Shown here: positions 6,923 to 13,418 of the stretch, piece after piece
How the letters are laid out: every line of letters begins with the position of its first letter
How positions within the stretch are numbered: the stretch's first letter is position 1
From: Leptospiraceae bacterium
GTDB lineage: Bacteria; Spirochaetota; Leptospiria; Leptospirales; Leptonemataceae
NCBI GenBank assembly: GCA_020440935.1
Contig: JAGRNC010000026.1
Location: forward strand, 1 to 13,418
Length of the DNA: 13,418 bases
Direction: 5' to 3'
Notes under the pieces: generated by a model
The model's input: only the letters and a program-made list of their open reading frames with translations
What the model was told of the DNA's origin: nothing
Databases searched by the model: none
Made by a program: the position numbers and the translations under genes

Positions 6923-8008
6923 CTAACGATGGATCAGCGAACCAATATACTGCGGTATGCGGTCCAGCGGGAGTACGGTGCCCGCCGCGCCTATTCGGAT
7001 TCCTTCATAGGGCATACCAAAGACGATGCAGGATTCTTCATCCTGGCAACAGGTGCGGCCTTCCGATTTGCGAATCTCCAATAACCCGGCCGCTCCGTCT
7101 GCGCCCATACCTGTGAGTAGAATTCCTGCGCTGAGTTTACCTGCGTACTTTGCCACAGAGTGGAACAATACATCTACCGAAGGACGGTGTCGGTTCACTG
7201 GATCCCCCTGGTGAATCATCAGATGGAAGCCCGCTGCATCGGGACGAATCTCCATGTGATAGTTGCCCGGGGCCACATAGGCGGTGGAGCTCTTCAGGTT
7301 TTCGCCGTCCCGTGCCTCCTTTACATTAATGACGCATAGCTGGTCCAGTCTCTGAGCGAATGCCTCGGTAAATTTTTCCGGCATATGCTGAACAATGACT
7401 ATGGGCGGCAGGGGAGGGCGAAGCGCTGTAAGGATTGTTTCCAGAGCTTGTACGCCTCCGGTGGACGCTCCGATGGCAATGAGCCGGCAGGGCAATCGGC
7501 TACGGGGATCATCCAGCAGCGCTTCCAGACTGGAAACGGGCGGCGTGGCGACCGATCCGCCGGTTCCTGTGGGCAAATGTTTTACATTCCCGGCCGATCC
7601 CGCACTGCGAACAGTGGCTGCAGCTGTACGAATCAGCGATACCACGTGGCTCTGGATTTCTCCCAGAAACTGCTTCACGGCCAGCTGAGGCTTTGCGATA
7701 ATCTCGATGGCTCCGGCTTCCAGGGCTGCAATTGTGCTTCTGGGTAACTCGCCGGCCACCGAAGAGCAAACGATGATCGGAGTATCCTTTTGCCTTTTAC
7801 GTATTTCTCTAATGAAGGCTATGCCGTCCATTCGCGGCATTTCAATGTCGGTGATGATTACATCGGGCCATTGCTTTTCGAATTTAGTAAGAGCGAATAG
7901 GGGATCGGATGCGGTATACAGGACATTAATATCGGGCTCTTCGCTTAGCAGTTGCTTGAAGGTCTCCTGCACCACTGCCGAATCGTCTACTACTGCTACC
8001 TGAATCAT
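6923..8008 (-). CDS. cheB: CheB receptor methylesterase/glutamine deamidase
   Basis: Removes methyl groups from receptor glutamates and deamidates receptor glutamines, resetting receptor activity; 361 residues. An N-terminal receiver domain (1-122) carries Asp8-Asp9 and phospho-acceptor Asp54 (ITDIEMPRMDG). A flexible linker spans about 130-172, and the C-terminal esterase domain is about 173-358. The catalytic triad is complete: Ser182 in IGASTGG, His208 in VQHMP, and Asp304 in TGMGADGA. Their spacing is the same as Ser164/His190/Asp286 of E. coli CheB, shifted by 18. The conserved QDEESCIVFGMP segment follows. The ATG overlaps the cheD stop as ATGA; there is no strong ribosome site, so translation is probably coupled to cheD. 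Activity should be controlled by CheA phosphorylation of Asp54. Confidence 0.97.
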   Translation of the reverse strand: MIQVAVVDDSAVVQETFKQLLSEEPDINVLYTASDPLFALTKFEKQWPDVIITDIEMPRMDGIAFIREIRKRQKDTPIIVCSSVAGELPRSTIAALEAGAIEIIAKPQLAVKQFLGEIQSHVVSLIRTAAATVRSAGSAGNVKHLPTGTGGSVATPPVSSLEALLDDPRSRLPCRLIAIGASTGGVQALETILTALRPPLPPIVIVQHMPEKFTEAFAQRLDQLCVINVKEARDGENLKSSTAYVAPGNYHMEIRPDAAGFHLMIHQGDPVNRHRPSVDVLFHSVAKYAGKLSAGILLTGMGADGAAGLLEIRKSEGRTCCQDEESCIVFGMPYEGIRIGAAGTVLPLDRIPQYIGSLIHR

Positions 8009-8502
8009 TTCTTTGCTACATTGATTGGTTTCATCCAGACTTCGCCATTCCAGAGATGAAACAGAATGTTCCTGCCCTGGATACCCCCGAGATGCTCCTT
8101 GTGAATTCGAAACCCCTTCAATTCGAGCAATTCCCGGGCGGTAGCCACATTCATGGCGCCCACCGATCGATCGTTGGAACCATCGCCCACAAAGCTGCCT
8201 CCGCCGAACAGCTTCACTTGAAAATCAGCGGGCGCAGTTCCCATCTTTCGAATGTTACGCAAAAACAAATCGATGGCATCATTCACATAACGCGCTTCCT
8301 GGCCGGGCTCGGGATCTTCCTGATTCTTTCGCCGGGGCAATAACGAATGACTCATTCCGCCCACGCATAACTCAGGATGCCAGAGGCAAATGGCTACGCA
8401 ACTTCCAAGAATGGTACGAATGCGGGTGGTGGCATCGCCCCAGAAAAACTCTCCTGGTTGGAGAAAAATGTCCAGTACAAAGTCCGGTTCGCGGGCGGGC
8501 AT
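8005..8502 (-). CDS. cheD: CheD chemoreceptor glutamine deamidase
   Basis: Cytoplasmic deamidase that converts specific receptor glutamines to glutamates; 165 residues, the usual family size. The catalytic cysteine is Cys35 in TILGSCVAICLW and the catalytic histidine is His52 in GGMSHSLLP. Their 17-residue spacing matches Cys27/His44 of Thermotoga CheD. The conserved KLFGGGSF (about 96-103) and the NV/RE region after it are also present. The ATG lies 18 nt after the mtnB stop with a GAGA-like ribosome site. CheD is often regulated by CheC; no cheC is in this window. The chain overlaps cheB by 4 nt, fitting paired control of receptor modification. Confidence 0.96.
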   Translation of the reverse strand: MPAREPDFVLDIFLQPGEFFWGDATTRIRTILGSCVAICLWHPELCVGGMSHSLLPRRKNQEDPEPGQEARYVNDAIDLFLRNIRKMGTAPADFQVKLFGGGSFVGDGSNDRSVGAMNVATARELLELKGFRIHKEHLGGIQGRNILFHLWNGEVWMKPINVAKK

Positions 8503-8520
8503 TACATTGTCTCAGGATGT

Positions 8521-9183
8521 TTATACACTGGCCGGTTGCGGCCGGGCAGAAATATGGGAATCTATGCCCGCCGATCGCATCTTCCAATAGACTTCACAAA
8601 TATAATCAATGCATTCGGCCTGTGTTTTGGCTTTCACTTCGTCCGGCCCCCAGACATAGATTCCATGATTCCGCACAGCAACGGCCGGGCTATCCGGGAA
8701 ACGTTCCATGGCCTTTCGCAGCGATTCGGTGAGTTCGCATTCGCGCGGTGTATTGTCTACCACCGGAAGCTCAAAAGTGTCATAGTATCCATGCCCCAGA
8801 ATGCCTTTGATCATTTCCAGCTGCGTGAATTCCAACACGGAAAGCTCTTCGTCAATGCGTCGAGCAAGCATGGTCATCAAAACGACATTGGCCGAATGCG
8901 AATGGAGTACCGCTCCGGCATTGCGCAGTTCGTAGGCCGACAGAAATAGAGGAGCACATTCGGTAAGTTTGAGATTGGGATTTGCCGGACCTTCCTGGAC
9001 ATTTCCTTCCAAATCAAGTACGTAGCAATCCTCGGGGCGAATCTTTTCTTTTTCAACACCGCTGGGAGCCATGTAGATACGGTCGTCGCGACGGATGGAG
9101 ATTCCTCCGCCCGTGCCGGACACCCAGCCCAGCCGATAGAAGTTCTGACACATCTCGCTGATTATGGTTTTTGGATCTGACAT
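8521..9183 (-). CDS. mtnB: Methylthioribulose-1-phosphate dehydratase
   Basis: Class II aldolase-family, zinc-dependent enzyme of the methionine salvage pathway, converting 5-methylthioribulose-1-phosphate to the diketo phosphate; 220 residues, cytoplasmic. The sequence follows the human APIP/bacterial MtnB pattern closely: GWVSGTGGGISI (19-30), IYMAPSGVEKE (36-46), Cys76 in TECAPLF, zinc ligands His94 and His96 (LHSHS), acid/base Glu123 (EMIKG), ENTP-like DNTP (143-146), and the third zinc ligand His173 in RNHGIYVWG. This separates it from fuculose/ribulose-phosphate aldolases. A GTG at 9207 would add eight residues, but AAAAGGA 6 nt before ATG 9183 decides the start. It lies 32 bp after the preceding gene and 18 bp before cheD, so it probably shares a transcript. 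No other mtn gene is visible. Confidence 0.92.
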   Translation of the reverse strand: MSDPKTIISEMCQNFYRLGWVSGTGGGISIRRDDRIYMAPSGVEKEKIRPEDCYVLDLEGNVQEGPANPNLKLTECAPLFLSAYELRNAGAVLHSHSANVVLMTMLARRIDEELSVLEFTQLEMIKGILGHGYYDTFELPVVDNTPRECELTESLRKAMERFPDSPAVAVRNHGIYVWGPDEVKAKTQAECIDYICEVYWKMRSAGIDSHISARPQPASV

Positions 9184-9215
9184 TGTTGTTCCTTTTCTAC
9201 GACTCACCGAGCAAC

Positions 9216-10118
9216 CTAATAAGAGGTTTCAAAACTAAGCCCGGACTGCTTCTCAATAAAATCAAGGTTAAAAAATCTCTCCCTGATTTTTTGCTGAAAC
9301 TGGCGCTCGTGAAAATAATTATACCTGTACGCAGATGCGGAAGCGCCGGTAATATTGGCCAGATAGAAAATCAGCCCGGCTACTCCAAATACTATGGAGC
9401 CTCCATGACCGGTGTTTGCGCGGTTTTCCAGCGAATATAGATAAGCGCCGCCGCCCAGAAATAGCCCATTCCAGAAAAAAGCCAGCGCCGCATCGCTGTA
9501 CTGTTCGGTATACACATGGCCGGCGCCGGGAAGCAACATTGCCAGACCGCCCGCGATCCAGGGCGATTTCCGCGGTACACGATCAAACTCCATCAAATCC
9601 GTGCGCACCCGGCCAATGAGAAGTCTGAGATCTTCCTGGGATGTCTGCTTTTGCAGATCCGCCAACCCTCGCGAGGCAGCATCATAGTCGCCATGGTCCA
9701 GATAGACTGCGAGCCCCAGCAGCCGTCCCACGTCTTTCTGTCGGTCGCTGGCATCGCTGAGCAACAGTTGATCCCGATCAAATAATACCGAATTGTAGTG
9801 GCGCTCGGGGATTCCGGAGAACATGCGAAGCAAAAAAGAAGCCCCGGAGTGGCGATTGATTAAAGCATCTCGAGCACGATCGAACTTTCCCTCATGCATT
9901 GTAGCTAGCGCAAATCGTTCCGCGCAATCATTGGACCGATCGAATTCGGGGCGATAATAGGATAATGCGGCAAGGTCGTATTTGCCCGAAACAAAGAGCG
10001 CGTCTCCCCTGGGATCGTCGCAGCTATTGGGTTCGGCCGAGTACGCTACATGGGCGCAAAGAAGGAACAGCGCAAGCGCAAGATATGGGTTGCATTGCTT
10101 CAAAGCCGTCCGTAGCAT
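9216..10118 (-). CDS. Exported protein with helical-repeat region and C-terminal membrane domain, function unknown
   Basis: 300 residues with no assigned function. A signal peptide is clear (1-28; hydrophobic 12-21, AYSA before the likely cut). Residues 36-175 are Ala/Leu-rich helices with spaced Tyr/Asp/Gly, resembling TPR-like repeats (GKYDLAALSYY, GKFDRARDAL, GDYDAASRGL), each starting G-x-[YF]-D. A membrane part follows: about 187-203 with PGAGHVY (197-203), about 208-230, and about 240-262. The P-G-x-G-x-x-Y element occurs in small TM2/DUF5683-like membrane proteins, but I cannot assign a family. A charged tail (269-300) closes it. Cleavage would leave the repeats in the periplasm. It is the first gene of the minus-strand run. 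The ATG has no convincing ribosome site. It is divergent from a YidD-like gene, which hints at a role in membrane-protein biogenesis; that is inference. Confidence 0.75.
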   Translation of the reverse strand: MLRTALKQCNPYLALALFLLCAHVAYSAEPNSCDDPRGDALFVSGKYDLAALSYYRPEFDRSNDCAERFALATMHEGKFDRARDALINRHSGASFLLRMFSGIPERHYNSVLFDRDQLLLSDASDRQKDVGRLLGLAVYLDHGDYDAASRGLADLQKQTSQEDLRLLIGRVRTDLMEFDRVPRKSPWIAGGLAMLLPGAGHVYTEQYSDAALAFFWNGLFLGGGAYLYSLENRANTGHGGSIVFGVAGLIFYLANITGASASAYRYNYFHERQFQQKIRERFFNLDFIEKQSGLSFETSY

Positions 10119-10230
10119 AGCAACGATGGTTTCAGAAGAGTGTTCTCTACAGCAACCGGAAAACCAGAGGAAATCCGACCCTCGAATCCGCCCCGGATCC
10201 GATTATTCGGCGACGGCGCACAGCCGGACT

Positions 10231-10617
10231 TTGCGGTGTCTTGGTCTATGTCTTCTGACGTTTAGTAGTTTTCTAACCCAATGCGCAAGCGCAGAGGAAA
10301 AAGAAGCTCCGGTGGGTCTGGGATTGCTGGATGCATTGATCGAATACCATAGAACCACAGGAACTCAAATCGACGGGCCCCGCTGTCCCATGTATCCTTC
10401 TTGTGCCGGTTTTGCTCACCGAGCCATTCGCCAGGAGGGATGGAAAGGTTTCTTCCTTACGCTGGAGCGGCTTTTCTTTCGGGAAGGCGGCGACCTGTCC
10501 ACTCGATACCCCGTGGCCCCCCGTTTTCTCTCGGAAGATCCCCGCTACTTTGATCCAGTGGAGGCGAGCCTGGGAGAGCGCCCGAGGTTGGCAGATCCCA
10601 TCTATCTGAGCCATTGA
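10231..10617 (+). CDS. YidD-like protein with signal peptide
   Basis: The core GPRCPMYPSCAGFAHRAI (49-66 from the TTG start) matches the YidD signature (CRxxPSCSxYA), with both cysteines (Cys52, Cys58), followed by GWKGFFLTLERLFF and a DP-x-x-FDPV end. YidD proteins help insert inner-membrane proteins with YidC. This copy is unusual: it carries an N-terminal hydrophobic segment (LGLCLLTFSSFLTQC) ending in ASA, so it may be exported or anchored. LTQC could also be a relaxed spirochaete lipobox, though Gln at -1 is rare. Start is uncertain: ATG 10126 would add 35 charged residues before the signal and leave only 7 bp to the divergent gene, whereas TTG 10231 gives a normal signal peptide and a 112-bp divergent spacer. 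Neither has a good ribosome site. The C-terminal ~18 residues extend past the usual YidD end. Confidence 0.75.
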   Translation: MRCLGLCLLTFSSFLTQCASAEEKEAPVGLGLLDALIEYHRTTGTQIDGPRCPMYPSCAGFAHRAIRQEGWKGFFLTLERLFFREGGDLSTRYPVAPRFLSEDPRYFDPVEASLGERPRLADPIYLSH

Positions 10618-10635
10618 GCTTACCTTTTATCCTTC

Positions 10636-10659
10636 CTGCTCTGCTATCACCTGGAGCAG
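10636..10659 (+). other. hairpin between yidD-like gene and recJ
   Basis: CTGCTC (10636-10641) pairs with GAGCAG (10654-10659) around a 12-nt loop, 18 nt after the YidD-like stop codon. No T-run follows, so it is not a convincing intrinsic terminator. Confidence 0.25.
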
Positions 10660-10699
10660 ATCCTCGAGACAAAGGCTTCCGCTAGACCCGTTTTCTCGC

Positions 10700-10727
10700 T
10701 TGTCACAGGGACATAATACGCTAAAAT
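10700..10727 (+). promoter_or_regulatory. candidate sigma-70 promoter for recJ
   Basis: TTGTCA (10700-10705), a 16-nt spacer and TAAAAT (10722-10727) match 5 of 6 bases at each box. A start about 7 nt downstream (10733-10735) would lie only 3-5 nt before the recJ ATG at 10738. No ribosome site is seen before that ATG. An alternative -10, CATAAT at 10712-10717, has a poorer -35. Confidence 0.5.
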
Positions 10728-10737
10728 CGTGGTACTG

Positions 10738-13074
10738 ATGGATTCTATCCCCTCCGACGGAAAAGACTTATTGCAATGCCTGAAACGGCACCCGGCCTAC
10801 GAGCACCTAAACGATCCCGATTTCTTCGTAGATTATCCCATTATGCACAGCCCATTGGCCTTACCAGGAATGGCCAGGGCGGTGGAATATCTGGATACAG
10901 CTCTCAGCCAGGATCAGCAAATTCTGCTTGTAGGAGACCGGGATGTGGACGGGGTCAGCTCCACAGCCTTGCTACAGCGTTTCTTGCTACTTCGAAAAAG
11001 GCAGTCCCGGCCAGGACCTCAAAATGGCCCAGGAAATCCAGAATCGGTGCAGGCCCCGGCAGACCAGACGGAATCGTCGCCCGGCAAGGCTGTGGAATTG
11101 GTGCAGACCCTCGTATCGGATGAAGGAGACGACTATGGTCTGGCAGGTCATTTTTTAACCAGGATTCTGGAATCCACAGCGTCGCTCATAGTACTAATGG
11201 ATATGGGTAGCGCGCATCTGTCCGAGATTCAGTCCATCCTGGATACCGGCAAAAAGGTAATCGTACTGGATCACCACGTCATCTCGGATCCAACGGCGAT
11301 TCCGGATTGTGGCTTTATTAATCCCCGCTTGCTGCCCTATCTAGAAAGCCTCGAGCATGAAGGAAAGATTGCAACGGTGGGTCTGGTATTCAAATTGCTG
11401 GCGGCTTATGCACTCTTTCACACAGGCCTCTGGAATCGGATAGAAGTCCTGCTCCAGACCGATGGTAATTATCATCTTTATCGAAACGGGGCCTTTCTAT
11501 ATTCATCCGGCGCTTCGCTGGATCAGCCATCTATCATTCCCTCCGAGCTGCAGAACTATTTCCCCGCCGCGCTTACGGATCCTTCCACCGCAGCGCTGTC
11601 CATTCAGGAAGCTCTTGCGCAGGCCGCGGCCAACGGTGGTGAGGATCGAATGATGGAGAATGGACTATTCACTATCGCCAATCCGGAAATCCAGATTATC
11701 CAGGAATCCGATCTTGTGGGTGAAGATAGAAAGCAGAGCGCTCCCTGGTTGGAATCTATGGAAGGCCGATTGCGAGCAGGGCAGTATCTGTTTTCTGCCT
11801 CCGTGATGCAGCGGCCCCGCCTTCTGGAGTTTTTGGTGGAGCATTCCGATCTGGCGGCCATCGGTCTGGTTACAGACATGGTTCCACTCCGGGGCGAGAA
11901 TCGCACGGTTGCCCGGCTGGGTATGCGACTGAACAGTCTGCTGGGCACGGTCATTCCAGAGCCACAATTTCGTCCTGGACTCAGTAGCCTTTATTCTGCG
12001 CTTCGCATCGATCGAACCAACTGGAGCGGTCGTGACTTTGGCTGGAAAATTGGGCCCGTATTGAATGCGGCGGGACGCATGGGGGAAACACATCTAGCCC
12101 TGGCATTGCTCTGCAGCGGTGAGCAAGAAGAAGCCGATACTCTGGCGCGGAAGCTTGTACGGTTGAATGAAAGGCGAAAGGATCGTACTCGCAAGAACCA
12201 GGAAATTGTGGATAGATTGCTGGTGGAAAATCCGGAAAGAGCCTCCGCACCCATTATTGTTTGCTATGACGACTCCCTGGAGCCAGGGGTTTCGGGTATC
12301 CTGGCTACGCGATTGATGGAACGTTACCAGAAGCCCGTAGTGTACATGAATCCTGATGGCGAACGTATCCGAGGCTCGGTGCGAAGTTTTGGCGGCCTGA
12401 GCGCTCTGATGATTCTCGAAGGAGTATCCAGCCATCTACTGCAATATGGCGGGCATCCGGAGGCTGCGGGCTTTTCCCTGGAACCGTCGTCGCTTGCAGC
12501 TCTAGAATCGGCCCTGCTTGTTCGAATGAACCGGATCCTCGAAGAGACCGGATGGGATGGCTCCCGCCATGAAGTGCGCGAAGGCGTGGTGGTGGATTTG
12601 CCCATTCGCGCATTGAATCGAAATCTATACGAACAAATGGAACTTCTGGAACCCTTTGGGCCTGGAAATCCGGAACCTGTGTTTCGCGTTCACGAACCGG
12701 TGATTTCGGAGATCAAATTCCTATCGGGAGGACTTCATGCTCAAATCCAACTGGAAGGCAACCGTTCCATTCGGGCTGTTTTATGGAATCGCGGAGCCTT
12801 GCTGCATTCCATAATCGAGTCCATGGGCGTTGACGTATCTCAGAAGATCGTATCTGTGCGACTCCCGTTGCAATGGATGACCGGAACGCTGGAAGCAGAC
12901 CTATTCCGAGGCGGAAAAAAGCGATCCCGATTTCAGTTCGTCATTCAGGACTTCCAGGAAGTGGAAAGCAGCGCTACTGCTGAAGGCGATCTGGGTCGGT
13001 CCGAAACCAGTGGAACAAATCAAGACCGCCCCGCAAGTGCAGAGCTATTTGCTTCTGCCAATCCGCAGGGTTGA
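10738..13074 (+). CDS. recJ: RecJ-type single-strand-specific 5'-3' exonuclease, enlarged
   Basis: DHH-family exonuclease of repair and recombination; 778 residues from the ATG, against about 577 in E. coli. DHH domain: motif I VGDRDVDGVSST (65-76), motif II Asp155 in VLMDMGS, motif III DHH at 178-180. A second landmark block begins with GLVTDMVPLRGENR (376-389). The DHHA1 part has IGPVLNAAGRMG (438-449), a long basic helix (476-498), IRGSVRSFGG and QYGGHPEAAGFSL (569-581). An OB-fold-like region (about 620-740) includes EPFGPGNPEPVF. All metal-ligand motifs are kept. Extra material: a polar Gln/Pro/Gly insert at about 88-117 between motifs I and II, and about 140 residues at 227-369. The C-terminal ~35 residues look disordered. 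GTG at 10729 is an alternative start; the ATG is preferred because the promoter-like sequence ends at 10727. Confidence 0.93.
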   Translation: MDSIPSDGKDLLQCLKRHPAYEHLNDPDFFVDYPIMHSPLALPGMARAVEYLDTALSQDQQILLVGDRDVDGVSSTALLQRFLLLRKRQSRPGPQNGPGNPESVQAPADQTESSPGKAVELVQTLVSDEGDDYGLAGHFLTRILESTASLIVLMDMGSAHLSEIQSILDTGKKVIVLDHHVISDPTAIPDCGFINPRLLPYLESLEHEGKIATVGLVFKLLAAYALFHTGLWNRIEVLLQTDGNYHLYRNGAFLYSSGASLDQPSIIPSELQNYFPAALTDPSTAALSIQEALAQAAANGGEDRMMENGLFTIANPEIQIIQESDLVGEDRKQSAPWLESMEGRLRAGQYLFSASVMQRPRLLEFLVEHSDLAAIGLVTDMVPLRGENRTVARLGMRLNSLLGTVIPEPQFRPGLSSLYSALRIDRTNWSGRDFGWKIGPVLNAAGRMGETHLALALLCSGEQEEADTLARKLVRLNERRKDRTRKNQEIVDRLLVENPERASAPIIVCYDDSLEPGVSGILATRLMERYQKPVVYMNPDGERIRGSVRSFGGLSALMILEGVSSHLLQYGGHPEAAGFSLEPSSLAALESALLVRMNRILEETGWDGSRHEVREGVVVDLPIRALNRNLYEQMELLEPFGPGNPEPVFRVHEPVISEIKFLSGGLHAQIQLEGNRSIRAVLWNRGALLHSIIESMGVDVSQKIVSVRLPLQWMTGTLEADLFRGGKKRSRFQFVIQDFQEVESSATAEGDLGRSETSGTNQDRPASAELFASANPQG

Positions 13075-13205
13075 ACTACAAGGCAACTACCAGGCCGGCC
13101 GGTCCTCGCACCGGGCGTGCATCCAATCCAAAGCGTCGCATCCAAGAAAGAATGAGAGCATGGACGAAAGCGGCACCCAGGAAGAATCGTGTAATGGGGA
13201 AATAA

Positions 13206-13235
13206 GAAAAACCCGGCCTCAAACGGGACCGGGTT
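13206..13235 (-). terminator. intrinsic terminator of the cytochrome c gene
   Basis: On the minus strand AACCCGG (13235-13229) pairs with CCGGGTT (13216-13210) around a 12-nt loop, followed directly by TTTT-C-TTATT. This is a good Rho-independent signal, 28 nt past the cytochrome stop codon. On the plus strand no T-run follows, so it does not obviously serve recJ. The rest of 13075-13262 shows only a GC-rich imperfect repeat (GGCCGGCC near 13096) and no gene. Confidence 0.8.
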
Positions 13236-13262
13236 AGTGGGGAGAGAAGCTTAGCCGAAGGT

Positions 13263-13418
13263 TTATTGGCCTTCGGTGGGAACCGCATCCTGTTGAATGC
13301 TCGGATTCTTGGATGATAGATAGTAAATAACCTGCCACACTTCTTCATTGGAAAGCGGCTGTCCGCCTCGCGCCGGCATTGGTGTTCCGCTGGGAGCCTT
13401 GGTCTGGGCCGCCGGGAT
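13263..13418 (-). CDS. C-terminal 51 codons of a class I cytochrome c (partial)
   Basis: The frame runs from the right window edge to TAA at 13265-13263. It encodes IPAAQTKAPSGTPMPARGGQ and then PLSNEEVWQVIYYLSS before a short polar tail. The pattern G-T-P-M-P-x-x-G-G-x-L-S-x-E-E-V-W-x-V-I-x-Y-L is the usual end of small class I c-type cytochromes: the Met is the likely axial haem ligand and the final helix carries the Trp/Tyr. The CXXCH haem-binding motif would lie upstream, outside the window. Probably a periplasmic electron carrier or a cytochrome domain of a larger protein. A terminator follows 28 nt downstream. Confidence 0.85.
   Translation of the reverse strand: MPAAQTKAPSGTPMPARGGQPLSNEEVWQVIYYLSSKNPSIQQDAVPTEGQ

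Noticed and set aside
8377..8949. 190-codon plus-strand frame across cheD and mtnB
   Set aside because: Antisense to two genes with intact catalytic residues; it spans their junction and shows no family signature.
10126..10617. Longer YidD-like gene from ATG 10126
   Set aside because: It would put 35 charged residues before a signal peptide and leave 7 bp to the divergent gene. Still possible; the TTG at 10231 is only the better guess.
13092..13119. Terminator after recJ
   Set aside because: GC-rich self-complementary stretches (GGCCGGCC; CCGGT/ACCGG) can pair, but no T-run follows on the plus strand.
13076..13348. 90-codon minus-strand frame overlapping the right-edge gene
   Set aside because: It reads the cytochrome c end in another frame and crosses the intrinsic terminator; the cytochrome frame has clear family motifs.

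Overview
The window reads as an ordinary chromosomal stretch of a motile, diderm bacterium with mid-range GC (about half, by eye). No mobile elements, CRISPR arrays, rRNA or tRNA genes are visible. The style of the receptor operon, the YidD-like protein with a possible relaxed lipobox, and the enlarged RecJ would fit a spirochaete of the Leptospira/Leptonema/Turneriella side, but this is an inference with no diagnostic marker in the window.

Positions 1-10118 are all on the minus strand and, read right to left, run: exported TPR-like/membrane protein (unknown) -> mtnB (methionine salvage) -> cheD -> cheB -> a 318-bp gap -> cheY -> STAS-domain protein -> cheA -> mcp -> cheW -> a 139-bp gap -> a second, PAS-containing mcp that leaves the window. 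Junctions are tight: ATGA overlaps at cheD/cheB and stas/cheA, TAAATG at cheA/mcp, and 4 nt at mcp/cheW. Several Shine-Dalgarno sites lie inside the preceding gene. The set makes a nearly complete signalling array: receptors bind ligand, CheW couples them to the kinase CheA, CheA phosphorylates CheY and CheB, CheB demethylates or deamidates receptors, and CheD deamidates receptor glutamines. A methyltransferase (CheR) and a CheC/CheX/CheZ phosphatase are not in the window. The first receptor ends in a five-residue sequence that fits the known CheR/CheB tethering pattern, which is the most specific mechanistic clue here.

Positions 10119-13074 are on the plus strand. A divergent YidD-like protein with a signal peptide is followed by an enlarged RecJ-type DHH exonuclease. 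RecJ has a plausible promoter so close to its start codon that the mRNA may be almost leaderless. A minus-strand intrinsic terminator at about 13206-13235 closes a gene entering from the right edge, seen as the last 51 codons of a class I cytochrome c.

I did not find a clearly new system. The best leads are the tethering pentapeptide, the STAS protein wired between cheY and cheA, the long cheB-cheY gap with a perfect sigma-28-like -10 box, the YidD/TPR-membrane divergent pair, and the roughly 140-residue insertion in RecJ.
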